NCBI GenBank assembly: GCA_007753675.1
Contig: CP036432.1
Span: 9,581,381 to 9,645,380 of the forward strand
Reading direction: 5' to 3'
DNA from: Stieleria magnilauensis
Lineage (GTDB): Bacteria > Planctomycetota > Planctomycetia > Pirellulales > Pirellulaceae
DNA: 64,000 nucleotides
The notes beneath the pieces are model-generated. The model did not search any database. It saw only the letters and a list, made by a program, of their open reading frames with translations, and was not told where the DNA came from. The translations under genes were made by a program, and so were the position numbers. Positions 26,601 through 34,523 of the stretch are shown here, piece after piece; the stretch's first letter is position 1; each line of letters starts with the position of its first letter.

Positions 26601-26984
26601 GCGTCGCGGCAGGACGTTCCCGTTCCAGTGGCCGGTGCCTCCGGTCGGCGGTTCCGGCGTGTCCACTTCGCCATAACCATCAATCAGTCCGGCGTAGATC
26701 GTTTTGCCGGTGCAGTCGATGACGAGTGCACCGGCTGGAGGCGTGATGTCGATACCCACGGCGACGATCGACGTGCCCTGAATCGAGACCGACGCCGATT
26801 CCAATACTTGACCGGGCTGAACGACAACGCGGGCGTCCTTCAAAAACACACGATCCGGGGGATTCTCTCGGAGCCCCACGACGGGTCGGGCGTCTCCGGG
26901 ATCTTGCGCGACCGCAGCTGAAATGGCGAACAGGGTCAGTAAACAGCCGAGTAGGCATTTGCGTTGGCGCAGCATCGGGATCAC
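23682..26984 (-). CDS. Exported double amidohydrolase with one degenerate and one intact module
   Basis: The 1100-residue protein has a signal peptide (1-27). The N-terminal amidohydrolase module (to about residue 440) has LIDGYGEVDT where the HxH motif belongs. A lysine/glutamate-rich linker (near residues 490-525) and a beta domain follow. The second module, from about residue 655, has an intact LIDCHSHMATDG, IHCHSYRQDE, and NPAKQLRIDDRVGSIEIGKDADLVVWSG. The tail is histidine-rich (CHGHDHHDEQDQHAGHNHGG), probably metal-binding. Only the second module is likely catalytic, hydrolysing a cyclic amide or peptide-like bond. Translation is coupled to the next gene. Confidence 0.88.
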   Translation of the reverse strand: MIPMLRQRKCLLGCLLTLFAISAAVAQDPGDARPVVGLRENPPDRVFLKDARVVVQPGQVLESASVSIQGTSIVAVGIDITPPAGALVIDCTGKTIYAGLIDGYGEVDTPEPPTGGTGHWNGNVLPRRAAAAAIESVSNVAASRTQGVTMRLIAPQGAIVKGSSCLVLLDGTSRVSLVDRDVAQHIQLTVPRDKRRDSYPNSPMGAIALLRQTLADAEWYTRAWQAYNAKPELPRPTRNDDLTRLADDRTGGLFIIDAPNERMALRADQLADEFSLDLVIRGSGREYRDLDAITDAGRPLLVPVDFPDAPDVSSEAAADDVTSLELMHWHFAPENPALLAAAGATFCLTSDGLDDPKTFLKNIRAAVDRGLSPDVALAAVTTTPARLFGVEDLVGQVRVGSLANLVVTEGDLFDKDGKVLETWVAGKRFEHDASSDPDPDALVGHWKTNIRIDGKRIPVRLELKREKKKWSGKVVSENPPPTQSAGNASKKKKDSDAKKNEKEDEKKNEEKENEASAKLNKVTRAVDRLTAWADLGGTDDRLPDGPTRITIVSVADADALTVFSTLTLPDGTSQTLDWQRAESPDTDAAKSDEDNQEDNQEDAASDDSDEVKSDADQTDDSILNEIAITHPLGGLGVTEPVPVAAAVLFRGATVWTCGDLGVLENTDVLVVEGKITAIGVSLEPPQGCVIVDARGKHLSPGLIDCHSHMATDGGVNESGQAVTAEVRVGDFIDNSDINIYRQLAGGLTTSNILHGSANPIGGQNQVIKLRWGDGMQAMKFAEAPSGIKFALGENVKRSNRSESPTRYPSSRMGVEQLFRDRFLAAKEYDEQHRRWRSGLRDGLPPRVDNELEAVAEILRGERWIHCHSYRQDEIVALLDLLDTFDVTIGTLQHILEGYKVADRMKQHGAMASAFSDWWAYKFEVYDAIPYNGAIMHDVGIVVSFNSDDRELARHLNTEAAKAVKYGGVPPQEALKFVTLNPAKQLRIDDRVGSIEIGKDADLVVWSGQPLSTLSRCEQTWVDGRMMFSIDQDRQRRQRDARWRSLLIGKILDKDFGASSREEGEVAEEDRWLRYDEYCHGHDHHDEQDQHAGHNHGGVQR

Positions 26985-27077
26985 ACAGTCGGCGGGTCGA
27001 GTGGGTAGGCAGCGGCCTATTGTAGCTCGACTCTCGCGGCAGTCGTGTCTTCACAAATCGATTTCCCTTGCGTCAGA

Positions 27078-28355
27078 TCAACGCAGATGCTCTGAAATCC
27101 GCTGATCGAGGTTTGCCTGGGCGTCGGTAAACGACGCCAGCCCCGCCAATGTCATCAGACTGTCAATCGCGAGGTCGCCGCGGACGATCCGATCTTGCCA
27201 GCGTTGGTGGTTGGGGATCTTTCCGTCTTCGGCAATCGTGCTCAGTTGCTCGTCCGCCATCACCGGGAACAGGTCCTCAAGATCGTAATCGGCGGCCATC
27301 TCTCGCAACTGGTCACCATCGGTTGGGGGTGAGAGAATCGCCTTTTGCACGAAGGACCGCTCGATCTTTCGCACCGCCCACAATTTTTCCAAGTGCACCG
27401 TTTCAGGATCAATCTTGTCGAAGAGATGAACGTCGTAGGTGTCGTGAAGTTGAGATTGCCAGGGATCCTGCAGTGTCTCTTCCGCCTGGCGCGCGACTTT
27501 CAGAGGCATCGTGATCACATCGACACCGGCCAGACGCGGCAATTGCGAAGCCTCGCGGAGGCTGGCGGCGATCTGTCGCGTGTCGGTCCTTGACAATCCG
27601 CGGGTGAACGTCGCGACTTCGCCTTGGCTGGCCAACGTCGTTTTCTCTCCGACCAGATTTCCGTCGCCCAACTGATTCTCAGCGACGTATGAATTCAATC
27701 GCCCCAGAAACACATTCACGAACGAGGGCCGTGAGAGTGCCGTGGCGACGTAGTTCTGCCGGGCGCTGAACCCGAGCGTACAATTGACGCGAATGTCTTC
27801 ATCACGGAGTTGCTTGATCGCGATCAGGCCGGCAGGAGTCAGCGGCACCTTGACGATGAAAAACTCGGGACAGATCTGATGACAGCGTCTCGCGTAAGCC
27901 AAAGTCGCTTCGGTGTCATTGGCGACATCGGTGTGAAGTTCGACACTCACATCGCAACGGAACCGCTCGACCAACCGCAACGCATGCCTGACATTCAGGA
28001 TGAATGCGATCTCACGCAGCAACGCTTGTCCACGCAGGTTGCCAACCAAGTCTTGAGCCGACGGGATGAGGTCGTCATAGATTCCGTTTTGAATCTCGCG
28101 GTTCAACAACGTGTTATTGGTCGTCAGCCCACTGAACTGTTCGTTCCAGAGCGAATCGATCGACTCGATATCACCGCTATCGATCCACAGCGACGTTTCG
28201 GCACCGTTGATCCGCTGCCAGAACGAACTCGGCTGGACCTCACGTGGTGGCGAATCCAGGTCGATGCCATCGTGGACAAAGGCAGCAATGCGTTCGACCT
28301 GCGGAGAATCGGGGGAGATGATTTCAATTGATTTGGCGGTGTCTAGGTTTGACAT
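27078..28355 (-). CDS. Transaldolase-family protein
   Basis: The 425-residue protein has transaldolase features: SLWIDSGDIESIDSLW at the first strand, GLTTNNTLLNREI, the Schiff-base strand FFIVKVPLTPAGLIAIKQL with the candidate catalytic Lys, NCTLGFSARQNY and FVNVFLGRLNSYV. Standard transaldolases have 220-340 residues; this one has extra N- and C-terminal parts of about 50 and 90 residues, the latter helical. It could transfer dihydroxyacetone units in the pentose-phosphate pathway or act on another sugar phosphate. No signal peptide. It stands alone between the amidohydrolase and DedA genes on the same strand. Confidence 0.8.
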   Translation of the reverse strand: MSNLDTAKSIEIISPDSPQVERIAAFVHDGIDLDSPPREVQPSSFWQRINGAETSLWIDSGDIESIDSLWNEQFSGLTTNNTLLNREIQNGIYDDLIPSAQDLVGNLRGQALLREIAFILNVRHALRLVERFRCDVSVELHTDVANDTEATLAYARRCHQICPEFFIVKVPLTPAGLIAIKQLRDEDIRVNCTLGFSARQNYVATALSRPSFVNVFLGRLNSYVAENQLGDGNLVGEKTTLASQGEVATFTRGLSRTDTRQIAASLREASQLPRLAGVDVITMPLKVARQAEETLQDPWQSQLHDTYDVHLFDKIDPETVHLEKLWAVRKIERSFVQKAILSPPTDGDQLREMAADYDLEDLFPVMADEQLSTIAEDGKIPNHQRWQDRIVRGDLAIDSLMTLAGLASFTDAQANLDQRISEHLR

Positions 28356-28430
28356 GTTCGCTTACTCCTATCGTTGAATTGTTTCAGATTGAGAGTTTTG
28401 GATCTGTAAGGTTGCGGGCAAAGCGTTTCG

Positions 28431-29045
28431 TCACGGTTTGGCCGCGTGCTGGATCCATCCGGCTTTGACGAATCGAATGAGCCACCACACAAACAGGCTC
28501 GCAACAACGGCAGTGCTCACCCAACTCAGTGGCGTCACCAATTGCGAGTAGTGATCAGCCAACCACCAACCCAAGGAGGCGAGTAGTGCCGTCCAAAGTA
28601 CTGTTCCAAACGCGGTGTACAGACAGAACTTCCCGATCGGCATGGCGGCGAATCCCGCCGGCACGCTGATCAGCGTCCGCAACCCTGGAATCATGCGGCA
28701 ACTGAACACCGCCCAATGCCCCCATCGCTCGAACCACTTGTCCATCCGCTCGATATCGGAACGAGAAAGGGTCAACCACCAACCGTGTCGTTGCACCCAC
28801 GCGGTCAATCGTTCTTGCCCCAACCATTTCGCAAAGAGATACCACAGCAGGGCGCCGATGAACGAACCAACGCTACCCGCCGTGACCACGCCCACGAAGG
28901 ACAGGTCACCTTGACTGACGGCGTAGCCAGCCCATGGCATGACGACTTCCGACGGGATGGGGGGAAAAATGTTCTCGGCCAGCATCATCAGACCGACACC
29001 GACAAGCCCGAACTGATCAAGAATGTCGTGAATCCAGTCGCTCAT
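28431..29045 (-). CDS. DedA-family membrane protein
   Basis: About 204 residues with the DedA signatures ENIFPPIPSEVVMPWAGY, GALLWYLFAKWLG, and the CRMIPGLRTLISVPAGFAAMP motif with conserved Arg residues. Four or more membrane helices. DedA proteins act as lipid flippases or support membrane energetics and undecaprenyl-phosphate recycling in other bacteria. The ATG at 29045 gives MSDWIHDILDQFG as N-terminus, typical of the family; the frame upstream of it is not conserved-looking. Confidence 0.92.
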   Translation of the reverse strand: MSDWIHDILDQFGLVGVGLMMLAENIFPPIPSEVVMPWAGYAVSQGDLSFVGVVTAGSVGSFIGALLWYLFAKWLGQERLTAWVQRHGWWLTLSRSDIERMDKWFERWGHWAVFSCRMIPGLRTLISVPAGFAAMPIGKFCLYTAFGTVLWTALLASLGWWLADHYSQLVTPLSWVSTAVVASLFVWWLIRFVKAGWIQHAAKP

Positions 29046-29476
29046 ACCCGTTGTTCCTCGAAAGAGACCAAAACCGTAGGCGTTGCAAATGAAATGCCGA
29101 TCCGGAGTCGCGGTCTGGCGCGAGCGCGGCATTGGAAAGCCCTAGACCGCTACGCGAAGCGTCATTTCGTCGGGTTGAAGCCCGTAAGGCTCGCGACAAA
29201 CGGCTGATCGTCGTTTGAGATCAGCCGGTTCGCGCCAGCGTCCGGGCGTCCCCTATTGATGCCCACTCAGCGGTATTGCCCGAAAGCGTGGAAACTGGAA
29301 TCGCGTCACACAGATCGCCACAAAGCCCGGGGGCATGGTCGATTTCGGAGCACCCGTTGGCCGGTGACGCACCCCATTGACCGGCTCGACACCTGATCGA
29401 CAAACGGATCTTCCACTCTCGACGCTCGATTTGGTATGGGCTCGATTGCAGTCGCTTCGCCACCAACCGCCTCGCC
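29046..29476. other. Divergent intergenic region with a hairpin
   Basis: About 430 bp between dedA (minus) and the secretin-domain gene (plus). It contains a 9-bp perfect inverted repeat, CGGCTGATC with GATCAGCCG (29201-29209 and 29219-29227, loop 9 bp), and decayed repeat-like pieces around 29119-29200. Promoters for both flanking genes should lie here but I see no strong hexamers. Confidence 0.5.
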
Positions 29477-30436
29477 ATGGAAGAAATGATGTCCCCCACC
29501 CGGATTGCTAGCTTTGCGTGTGTTGTCGTCCTCGGAGTTTGCACGGCGGCGGGTGCGGATCCGCCGGTCACCGGCTCGGGACCGTTCGCCGACGGCAAGG
29601 TGATTCACGCGGTCGGCAGCGGGACGGTTGCTTCGCGGGCGTTGCAGAAAACGTCGTTCACCGTCCCCAAGGGTCAAATCAAGTTTGAGGTTCAAATCCT
29701 GTCGGTGGATTCGGAAACGCGCGACAAGATTTACGCCGAACTGGGTGACGAAAAAGTCCAGACGCAGATCACGCAGGTGACCGATCCGTCCGCCGAAATG
29801 ATCGCCGATGAGGAACTGGACCTTGGCAGCCGACACACCGTGACGACCAGCAGCATTGTCTCCACCGCCGTGATCAGTGCCGATCAAGTCGAGCGACTGT
29901 ATGTGCTGGCGCAAGAGAGCGACAACAGCAAGGTGCTCGCGCGTCCGAACATCATCGCCGGCGACGGACAAGCCGCCTCGCTGCAACAGCAAGTGCAACG
30001 GCCGTTTCTGTCGGATCTGCAGGAGGTCGAGCACGAAGGACAGGTCGCGGTGCAAACTGGCATCCACGTACTCAGCGAAGGCACCGACGTGACGGTCCTG
30101 GGCGAGGTCGACGGCGAAGCATTGAAGGTGCGGACCAAGATCCAACATTCACGAGTGGCCGATGTCAGGCAGCACCACATCTACGGTGTCGGCGAAGGGC
30201 AAAAGACGATCCAGGTGCCCAGCCATGAAGTGCGACAGGCGACCGCGACGGCAAGGTTGTTGCCCAAGCAAACGCTGTTGCTCGATCCTTATTTTCAGTC
30301 CACCGATCGACCCGAGGCCGTCACGGGTACACCGATCCTGTCGAACCTTCCCTACCTGCAAAAGACGTTCAAGCAAGCCGAACCGAAAGCCGTTACGATG
30401 AACACGATCGTGCTGCTCAAAGCGAAACAGTTGTAG
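29477..30436 (+). CDS. Exported stand-alone secretin-domain-like protein
   Basis: A 319-residue protein with a signal peptide (to about residue 27, TAAGADP). The rest resembles the C-terminal domain of type II/III secretion secretins: FEVQILSVDSETRD early on, then KVLARPNIIAGDGQAASLQQQ, a central hydrophilic part, and TGTPILSNLPYLQKTFKQ near the end followed by VLLKAKQL. The N-terminal ring-building domains of secretins are absent and no secretion genes are nearby. It may be a minor outer-membrane or periplasmic protein derived from a secretin. The ATG at 29489, 5 bp after GGAAG, is an alternative start. Confidence 0.7.
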   Translation: MEEMMSPTRIASFACVVVLGVCTAAGADPPVTGSGPFADGKVIHAVGSGTVASRALQKTSFTVPKGQIKFEVQILSVDSETRDKIYAELGDEKVQTQITQVTDPSAEMIADEELDLGSRHTVTTSSIVSTAVISADQVERLYVLAQESDNSKVLARPNIIAGDGQAASLQQQVQRPFLSDLQEVEHEGQVAVQTGIHVLSEGTDVTVLGEVDGEALKVRTKIQHSRVADVRQHHIYGVGEGQKTIQVPSHEVRQATATARLLPKQTLLLDPYFQSTDRPEAVTGTPILSNLPYLQKTFKQAEPKAVTMNTIVLLKAKQL

Positions 30437-30461
30437 CAGAGACAAAGGGGTCAGCAGAGAC

Positions 30462-30582
30462 AAAGGGGTCAGGCCTCTTTGTTGAGCGAATTGCATCAAA
30501 GAGGCCTGACCCCTTTTTCGGAATTGAGCGAATTGCATCAAAGAGGCCTGACCCCTTTTTCGGAACTGACCCCTTTTTCGGA
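30462..30582. repeat. Family-E palindrome and direct repeats (GGGGTCAGGCCTCTTT)
   Basis: AAAGGGGTCAGGCCTCTTT at 30462-30480 pairs perfectly with 30498-30516. The right arm with its flank (TTGAGCGAATTGCATCAAAG and on to TTTTTCGGA) is repeated directly at about 30523-30564, and a third fragment (CTGACCCCTTTTTCGGA) ends at 30582, ten bp before the next start codon. The hairpin plus T-run could terminate the upstream gene. Confidence 0.9.
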
Positions 30583-30591
30583 AACCACGTC

Positions 30592-32736
30592 ATGTCGCGC
30601 GTCGGGAAACTCTTGATCTTGTTGGTGAGTTTGCTCGTTGCGTTTCCTTTTGCGTATCCGCTGTGCCGTTCGTACTTCCGCGGTGATGTCGCGACGATGC
30701 AACCGCGTGCCGGTGCGACCAATCGCGTGTCTCCGGCTGGACCGGCCACGGGGAATCCTCCCGTCGCCGACTCGCCGTCGACCGTGCCAGATCTACCGAG
30801 CCCCGATTTGGTTGCTCCATCGACCGAAGTCTCTCAATCGGGTGGGCAACAAAACTGGCGACTGATGTTGCAAACGCCGGGGGCAGAGCTGAAACCGTTT
30901 CGATTGCTTGTGGCTGCCAGTGGTCGATCGTCTGTCCATCCGAACAAGCCGATTCTCGCCAGCCCACGCGGACGCAACGTTCAGTACTGGGACTTGGAAA
31001 CCGCATCGCTGATCGAAACACGGCGTATCGATCCATCGGCCGACCACACGTTGTTCACCAGCGCAACCTATTCTCCCGATGGTCAGCTGCTCGCATTCGG
31101 TTCTCCCTACGGCCCGATGAAATTGCTGCGACTGGCTGACGACACTCTGGTGCCGATCCCCACCGATCGCAGCATCAACGCGGATCGGATCGCATTCCAT
31201 CCCGACGGCCAGCGATTCGTGGCGGTCGGTGAACGCACCCCGGAGGGACGCAACATTCCCAACGCTCATTGGGTCGATTTACGCAGCGAACAGTCGCATC
31301 CATTGGTGTCCGATGAAGTCAAAGTGGTCGATGCAAACGTCAGTGACGACGGAGCATTCATAGCCATCGCGGAAACGCAAGCGATTTCGATTTACGAAAC
31401 CTCGTCACTGCAACAGCGAGTGCGATTTCCGCTTGCCGAGGAACCGACGCTCGTCACCCCCAGCCCAGACGGAAATTGGATCATCGGATTGACCGACGGA
31501 ACCGTGCGAACCTGGTCCGCCCGAACCGGTGAGTTTGTGGAAAACGGGAATCTTCAATTCGGCCCCCGACGTGTGATCGCCATGGACCGATTCGACGACA
31601 GCAATCGATTCTGTGTCTTGACGGGCGAGGAAGAGATACTGATCTGGGACCGTGACACGGGGACGACTCGTGTCATCGGGCACCACGAGACCGCGCACTG
31701 CATCAGCGCCCTTGGCGGGCAGAAGGGCGTCATCACGGTCGGATACAACAACGGAACACGCACTTGGCACCTACCTAGCGAGGACGCCATCGGTTCGGGG
31801 TCTGGTCGCGAGTCTTCTGCCGATTCGGTCTTGGCTTGGTCACTGGTCACCACTTCGTCAGACGGTTCAAGAATCGCGGCCGTCGGCAAGCACGTTCACG
31901 TCTGGAATGTCGGCGACGGGAAATGCATCACAGCATTCGAGCCTAAAACGCGTTGGATTCATGACGTTCACTTGTCGCCCGATGGATCGTTGATCGCGCT
32001 GGTCGGTCAGGGATTGACGACGGAGGTCTGGTCGGTGAACGACGGCCGTCCGCTTGCCGACTATGCCGATCCCGCGGGGGAATCTCGATGGCCGACCAAT
32101 ATTGATCGTCGATCCCGATGTGTCCGTTTTTCTGAGAATGGCCAACAACTTTTGGTGGCCGAACAGGATGCACTTCGAATCTACAATGTTCGTTCGCGAG
32201 AGCGGGTGGTCGAATTGGCCGAAGTCGCACGACGAACCGGCAACGTCCGAATCTCGATGATCCAAGCCATCGACATCGACGAGCGAATCGGGCGAATCGC
32301 ACTGGCACAAACCGACCGAATCGTGATCTGGGACCCTGAAGAAGAACGTGTATTGAAAACAGTGCAAACCCGAGGTTCGCTCGATTCGGAACACCCGGGT
32401 GTGTTCTTCTCGGTCGACGGAAAACGCTTGGTCGTCGGCCATTTATTCCGCGTTGTGGTCTACGACATCGCCTCCGGACGCAACATTGACGAATTGAGAT
32501 CACACTGGGTGCACGGCAGACTGGGTGATGATTGGCTGGTCAGCGATCGTGGCGGCCAGCTGTCACGGTGGTCACCGGCGACCGAATTCGTTCCCGTTTA
32601 CGAGCGCAGACAGCGCGGCGAGAACTTGCAGCCCCTGATGAAAGTGCGCGGCCAGTTGAAGGCCATTGCGTTGACAGGGGATCGACAGATGGTGCTGATC
32701 GACCAGGACGAGAAGCCCCTGCTGTATCGCAGGTGA
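30592..32736 (+). CDS. Membrane-anchored WD40-like beta-propeller protein
   Basis: The 714-residue protein has an N-terminal membrane anchor (about 6-24, LLILLVSLLVAFPFAYPL), a Pro-rich linker, and from about residue 110 a series of WD40-like blades: NVQYWDLETASLI, LFTSATYSPDGQLLAFGSPYG, TLVTPSPDGNWIIGLTDGTVRTWSARTGEF, EEILIWDRDTGTTRV, DGSRIAAVGKHVHVWNVGDGKC, IALAQTDRIVIWDPEEERVL. Most blades are degenerate but there are enough for one or two propellers. Probably a scaffold for protein contacts on the outer face of the cytoplasmic membrane. No partner is evident. The start lies just after a repeat block that supplies the only GGA-like Shine-Dalgarno. Confidence 0.85.
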   Translation: MSRVGKLLILLVSLLVAFPFAYPLCRSYFRGDVATMQPRAGATNRVSPAGPATGNPPVADSPSTVPDLPSPDLVAPSTEVSQSGGQQNWRLMLQTPGAELKPFRLLVAASGRSSVHPNKPILASPRGRNVQYWDLETASLIETRRIDPSADHTLFTSATYSPDGQLLAFGSPYGPMKLLRLADDTLVPIPTDRSINADRIAFHPDGQRFVAVGERTPEGRNIPNAHWVDLRSEQSHPLVSDEVKVVDANVSDDGAFIAIAETQAISIYETSSLQQRVRFPLAEEPTLVTPSPDGNWIIGLTDGTVRTWSARTGEFVENGNLQFGPRRVIAMDRFDDSNRFCVLTGEEEILIWDRDTGTTRVIGHHETAHCISALGGQKGVITVGYNNGTRTWHLPSEDAIGSGSGRESSADSVLAWSLVTTSSDGSRIAAVGKHVHVWNVGDGKCITAFEPKTRWIHDVHLSPDGSLIALVGQGLTTEVWSVNDGRPLADYADPAGESRWPTNIDRRSRCVRFSENGQQLLVAEQDALRIYNVRSRERVVELAEVARRTGNVRISMIQAIDIDERIGRIALAQTDRIVIWDPEEERVLKTVQTRGSLDSEHPGVFFSVDGKRLVVGHLFRVVVYDIASGRNIDELRSHWVHGRLGDDWLVSDRGGQLSRWSPATEFVPVYERRQRGENLQPLMKVRGQLKAIALTGDRQMVLIDQDEKPLLYRR

Positions 32737-32778
32737 AACAAGTCGTCACAGGCAGTGTCCACTGCGCTCGGCCGCGGG

Positions 32779-34281
32779 CTACTTCGATTTCCAGACCGGG
32801 TCGTGATGGGACTCGCTGGACGATTCGAACCAGCGGGTGAGTGTCATCTTTTGGCGGGTATAAAAGTGGACGCCTTCGGTGCCTTGAATGTGCAGGTCCC
32901 CAAAGAACGATTGATTCCAACCGGTAAACGGCAGCCATGCCATCGGCGCGGGCACGCCGACGTTGATGCCGATCATGCCGGCATTGAAGTGACGTTTGAA
33001 TTCGCGTGCCGCGTACCCGTCACTGGTGAAGATCGAGGCGCCGTTTCCGAACGGACAGGACTTGCCGATCGCCAGCGCCTCTTGCAACGAATCTGCGCGC
33101 ACGACCGACAACACCGGACCAAAGATTTCTTCTTTCCACAGCGGCATGTCCGTGGTGACTTGATCGACGACGCTGGGACCGAGCAGAAAGGCGTCACCGG
33201 CATCCACTTGGCGTCCGTCCAAAACGACCTTGGCCCCCGCTCGCTCGGCCGTTGCTAAATAACCTGCCACACGATCGCGATGGTCGGCGCTGATCACCGG
33301 TCCCATCTCGGCTGCGTCATTGTTGTCGGTCGGTGCGACTTTTAGATTGCCCGCGAAACCGACCAATTGATCGAGCAACGGTTCCGCGGCTGAACCGACG
33401 GCGATCGCGACCGAACCGGCCATGCATCGTTGACCGGCACAGCCGAATGCCGATGCGGCGAGCGCCTTGGAAGACTGGTCCACGTCGGCGTCGGGCATGA
33501 TGATCAAATGGTTTTTGGCTCCGCCGGCAGCCTGCACCCGCTTCCCGGCCGCGGTTCCGACTTGGTACACATGTTTGGCGACCGATGTCGAACCGACGAA
33601 CGACACCGCTGCGACGCCGCGATGTTGCAGCAGCGCGTCGACGACTTCTTTGCCGCCGTGGATCAGATTGAGCACCCCGTCGGGAAGTCCCGCCTGGATC
33701 AATAACTCGACCAATCGGATCGCACTCAGCGGCACCTTCTCGCTGGGTTTGAGCACGAACGTGTTTCCGCACGTGATCGCGATCGGAAACATCCACAGCG
33801 GAACCATGTGGGGAAAATTGTAGGGCGTGATTCCCACACAGACGCCGACGGGATGTCGATTCGTTTCACCATCAACACTCTCGGCGATTTGCGGAAACGT
33901 GTCGCCGGAGAGCATCACGGGAACGCTGCAGGCGAATTCGACCATTTCCAGTCCGCGTTGGACTTCCGCACGGGCTTCCCCGTAGGTCTTGCCGTGTTCG
34001 CGAGTGACCAGCCGGGCCAATTCCTCGAAGTGACGGGCGATCAGTTCGCGATAGGCGAACATCACGCGAGCCCGCTCGACAACCGGGGTTTCAGCCCACT
34101 CGGGCAGGGCATCCCCGGCCGCGGCGACAGCGGCATCGACGTCGGAGACCGAGCCGACCGGAGTTTTTGCGATGATTTCGCCGGTCGACGGATTGAACAC
34201 CGGGGTCGAAGCGTTAGCAGCTCCGCTGTCCATCCATTTCGATCCGATCCGCAGCTTCGCCGTCGGTGTCTCTGTACTCAT
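32779..34281 (-). CDS. mmsA: CoA-acylating (methyl)malonate-semialdehyde dehydrogenase
   Basis: About 500 residues from the ATG at 34281 (MSTETPTAKLRIG). Aldehyde dehydrogenase superfamily with ITPYNFPHMVPLWMFPIAITCGNTFVLKPSE, the Rossmann site FVGSTSVAKHVYQ, catalytic Cys in FGCAGQRCMA and the C-terminal signature FFGDLHIQGTEGVHFYTRQK, which marks MmsA. It turns malonate semialdehyde or methylmalonate semialdehyde into acetyl- or propionyl-CoA with NAD+ and CoA. It is divergent from the beta-ureidopropionase gene and fits as the last step of uracil/beta-alanine breakdown, as well as valine or inositol breakdown. Confidence 0.94.
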   Translation of the reverse strand: MSTETPTAKLRIGSKWMDSGAANASTPVFNPSTGEIIAKTPVGSVSDVDAAVAAAGDALPEWAETPVVERARVMFAYRELIARHFEELARLVTREHGKTYGEARAEVQRGLEMVEFACSVPVMLSGDTFPQIAESVDGETNRHPVGVCVGITPYNFPHMVPLWMFPIAITCGNTFVLKPSEKVPLSAIRLVELLIQAGLPDGVLNLIHGGKEVVDALLQHRGVAAVSFVGSTSVAKHVYQVGTAAGKRVQAAGGAKNHLIIMPDADVDQSSKALAASAFGCAGQRCMAGSVAIAVGSAAEPLLDQLVGFAGNLKVAPTDNNDAAEMGPVISADHRDRVAGYLATAERAGAKVVLDGRQVDAGDAFLLGPSVVDQVTTDMPLWKEEIFGPVLSVVRADSLQEALAIGKSCPFGNGASIFTSDGYAAREFKRHFNAGMIGINVGVPAPMAWLPFTGWNQSFFGDLHIQGTEGVHFYTRQKMTLTRWFESSSESHHDPVWKSK

Positions 34282-34407
34282 CACGCATTCCGTTGAGCTG
34301 GCGTTCGCTTGAATTTGGGAGTGAAATCGGCTGGCGATTACCTGCCGATTCAAGTCGTATCACGAAAATGACCCGATGTTGTTAAGCTTAGCGTTGACGT
34401 GATTGAA

Positions 34408-34497
34408 GTGGGATAGGCTTTCAGGCTGTCGTCCAGGCAATGGCAAGCTGGAAGCGTTACCCCACTTTAGACGCGGCAAGCTGGAAGCTTACTCCAC
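34408..34497. repeat. Family-A repeats, three copies
   Basis: Two direct copies of the GGCAAGCTGGAAGCTTACCC unit (34442-34464 and 34475-34497) and one degenerate inverted copy (34408-34436). They occupy the divergent gap between mmsA and the beta-ureidopropionase gene, ending 26 bp before its start. Confidence 0.85.
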
Positions 34498-34523
34498 TTT
34501 TAGACAACTAGGAAATTTGACCG

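Noticed and set aside
30462-30582. CRISPR-like array of short repeats
   Set aside because: The repeats have no regular unique spacers of constant length, and no cas genes are present; it is a palindrome with direct partial copies.
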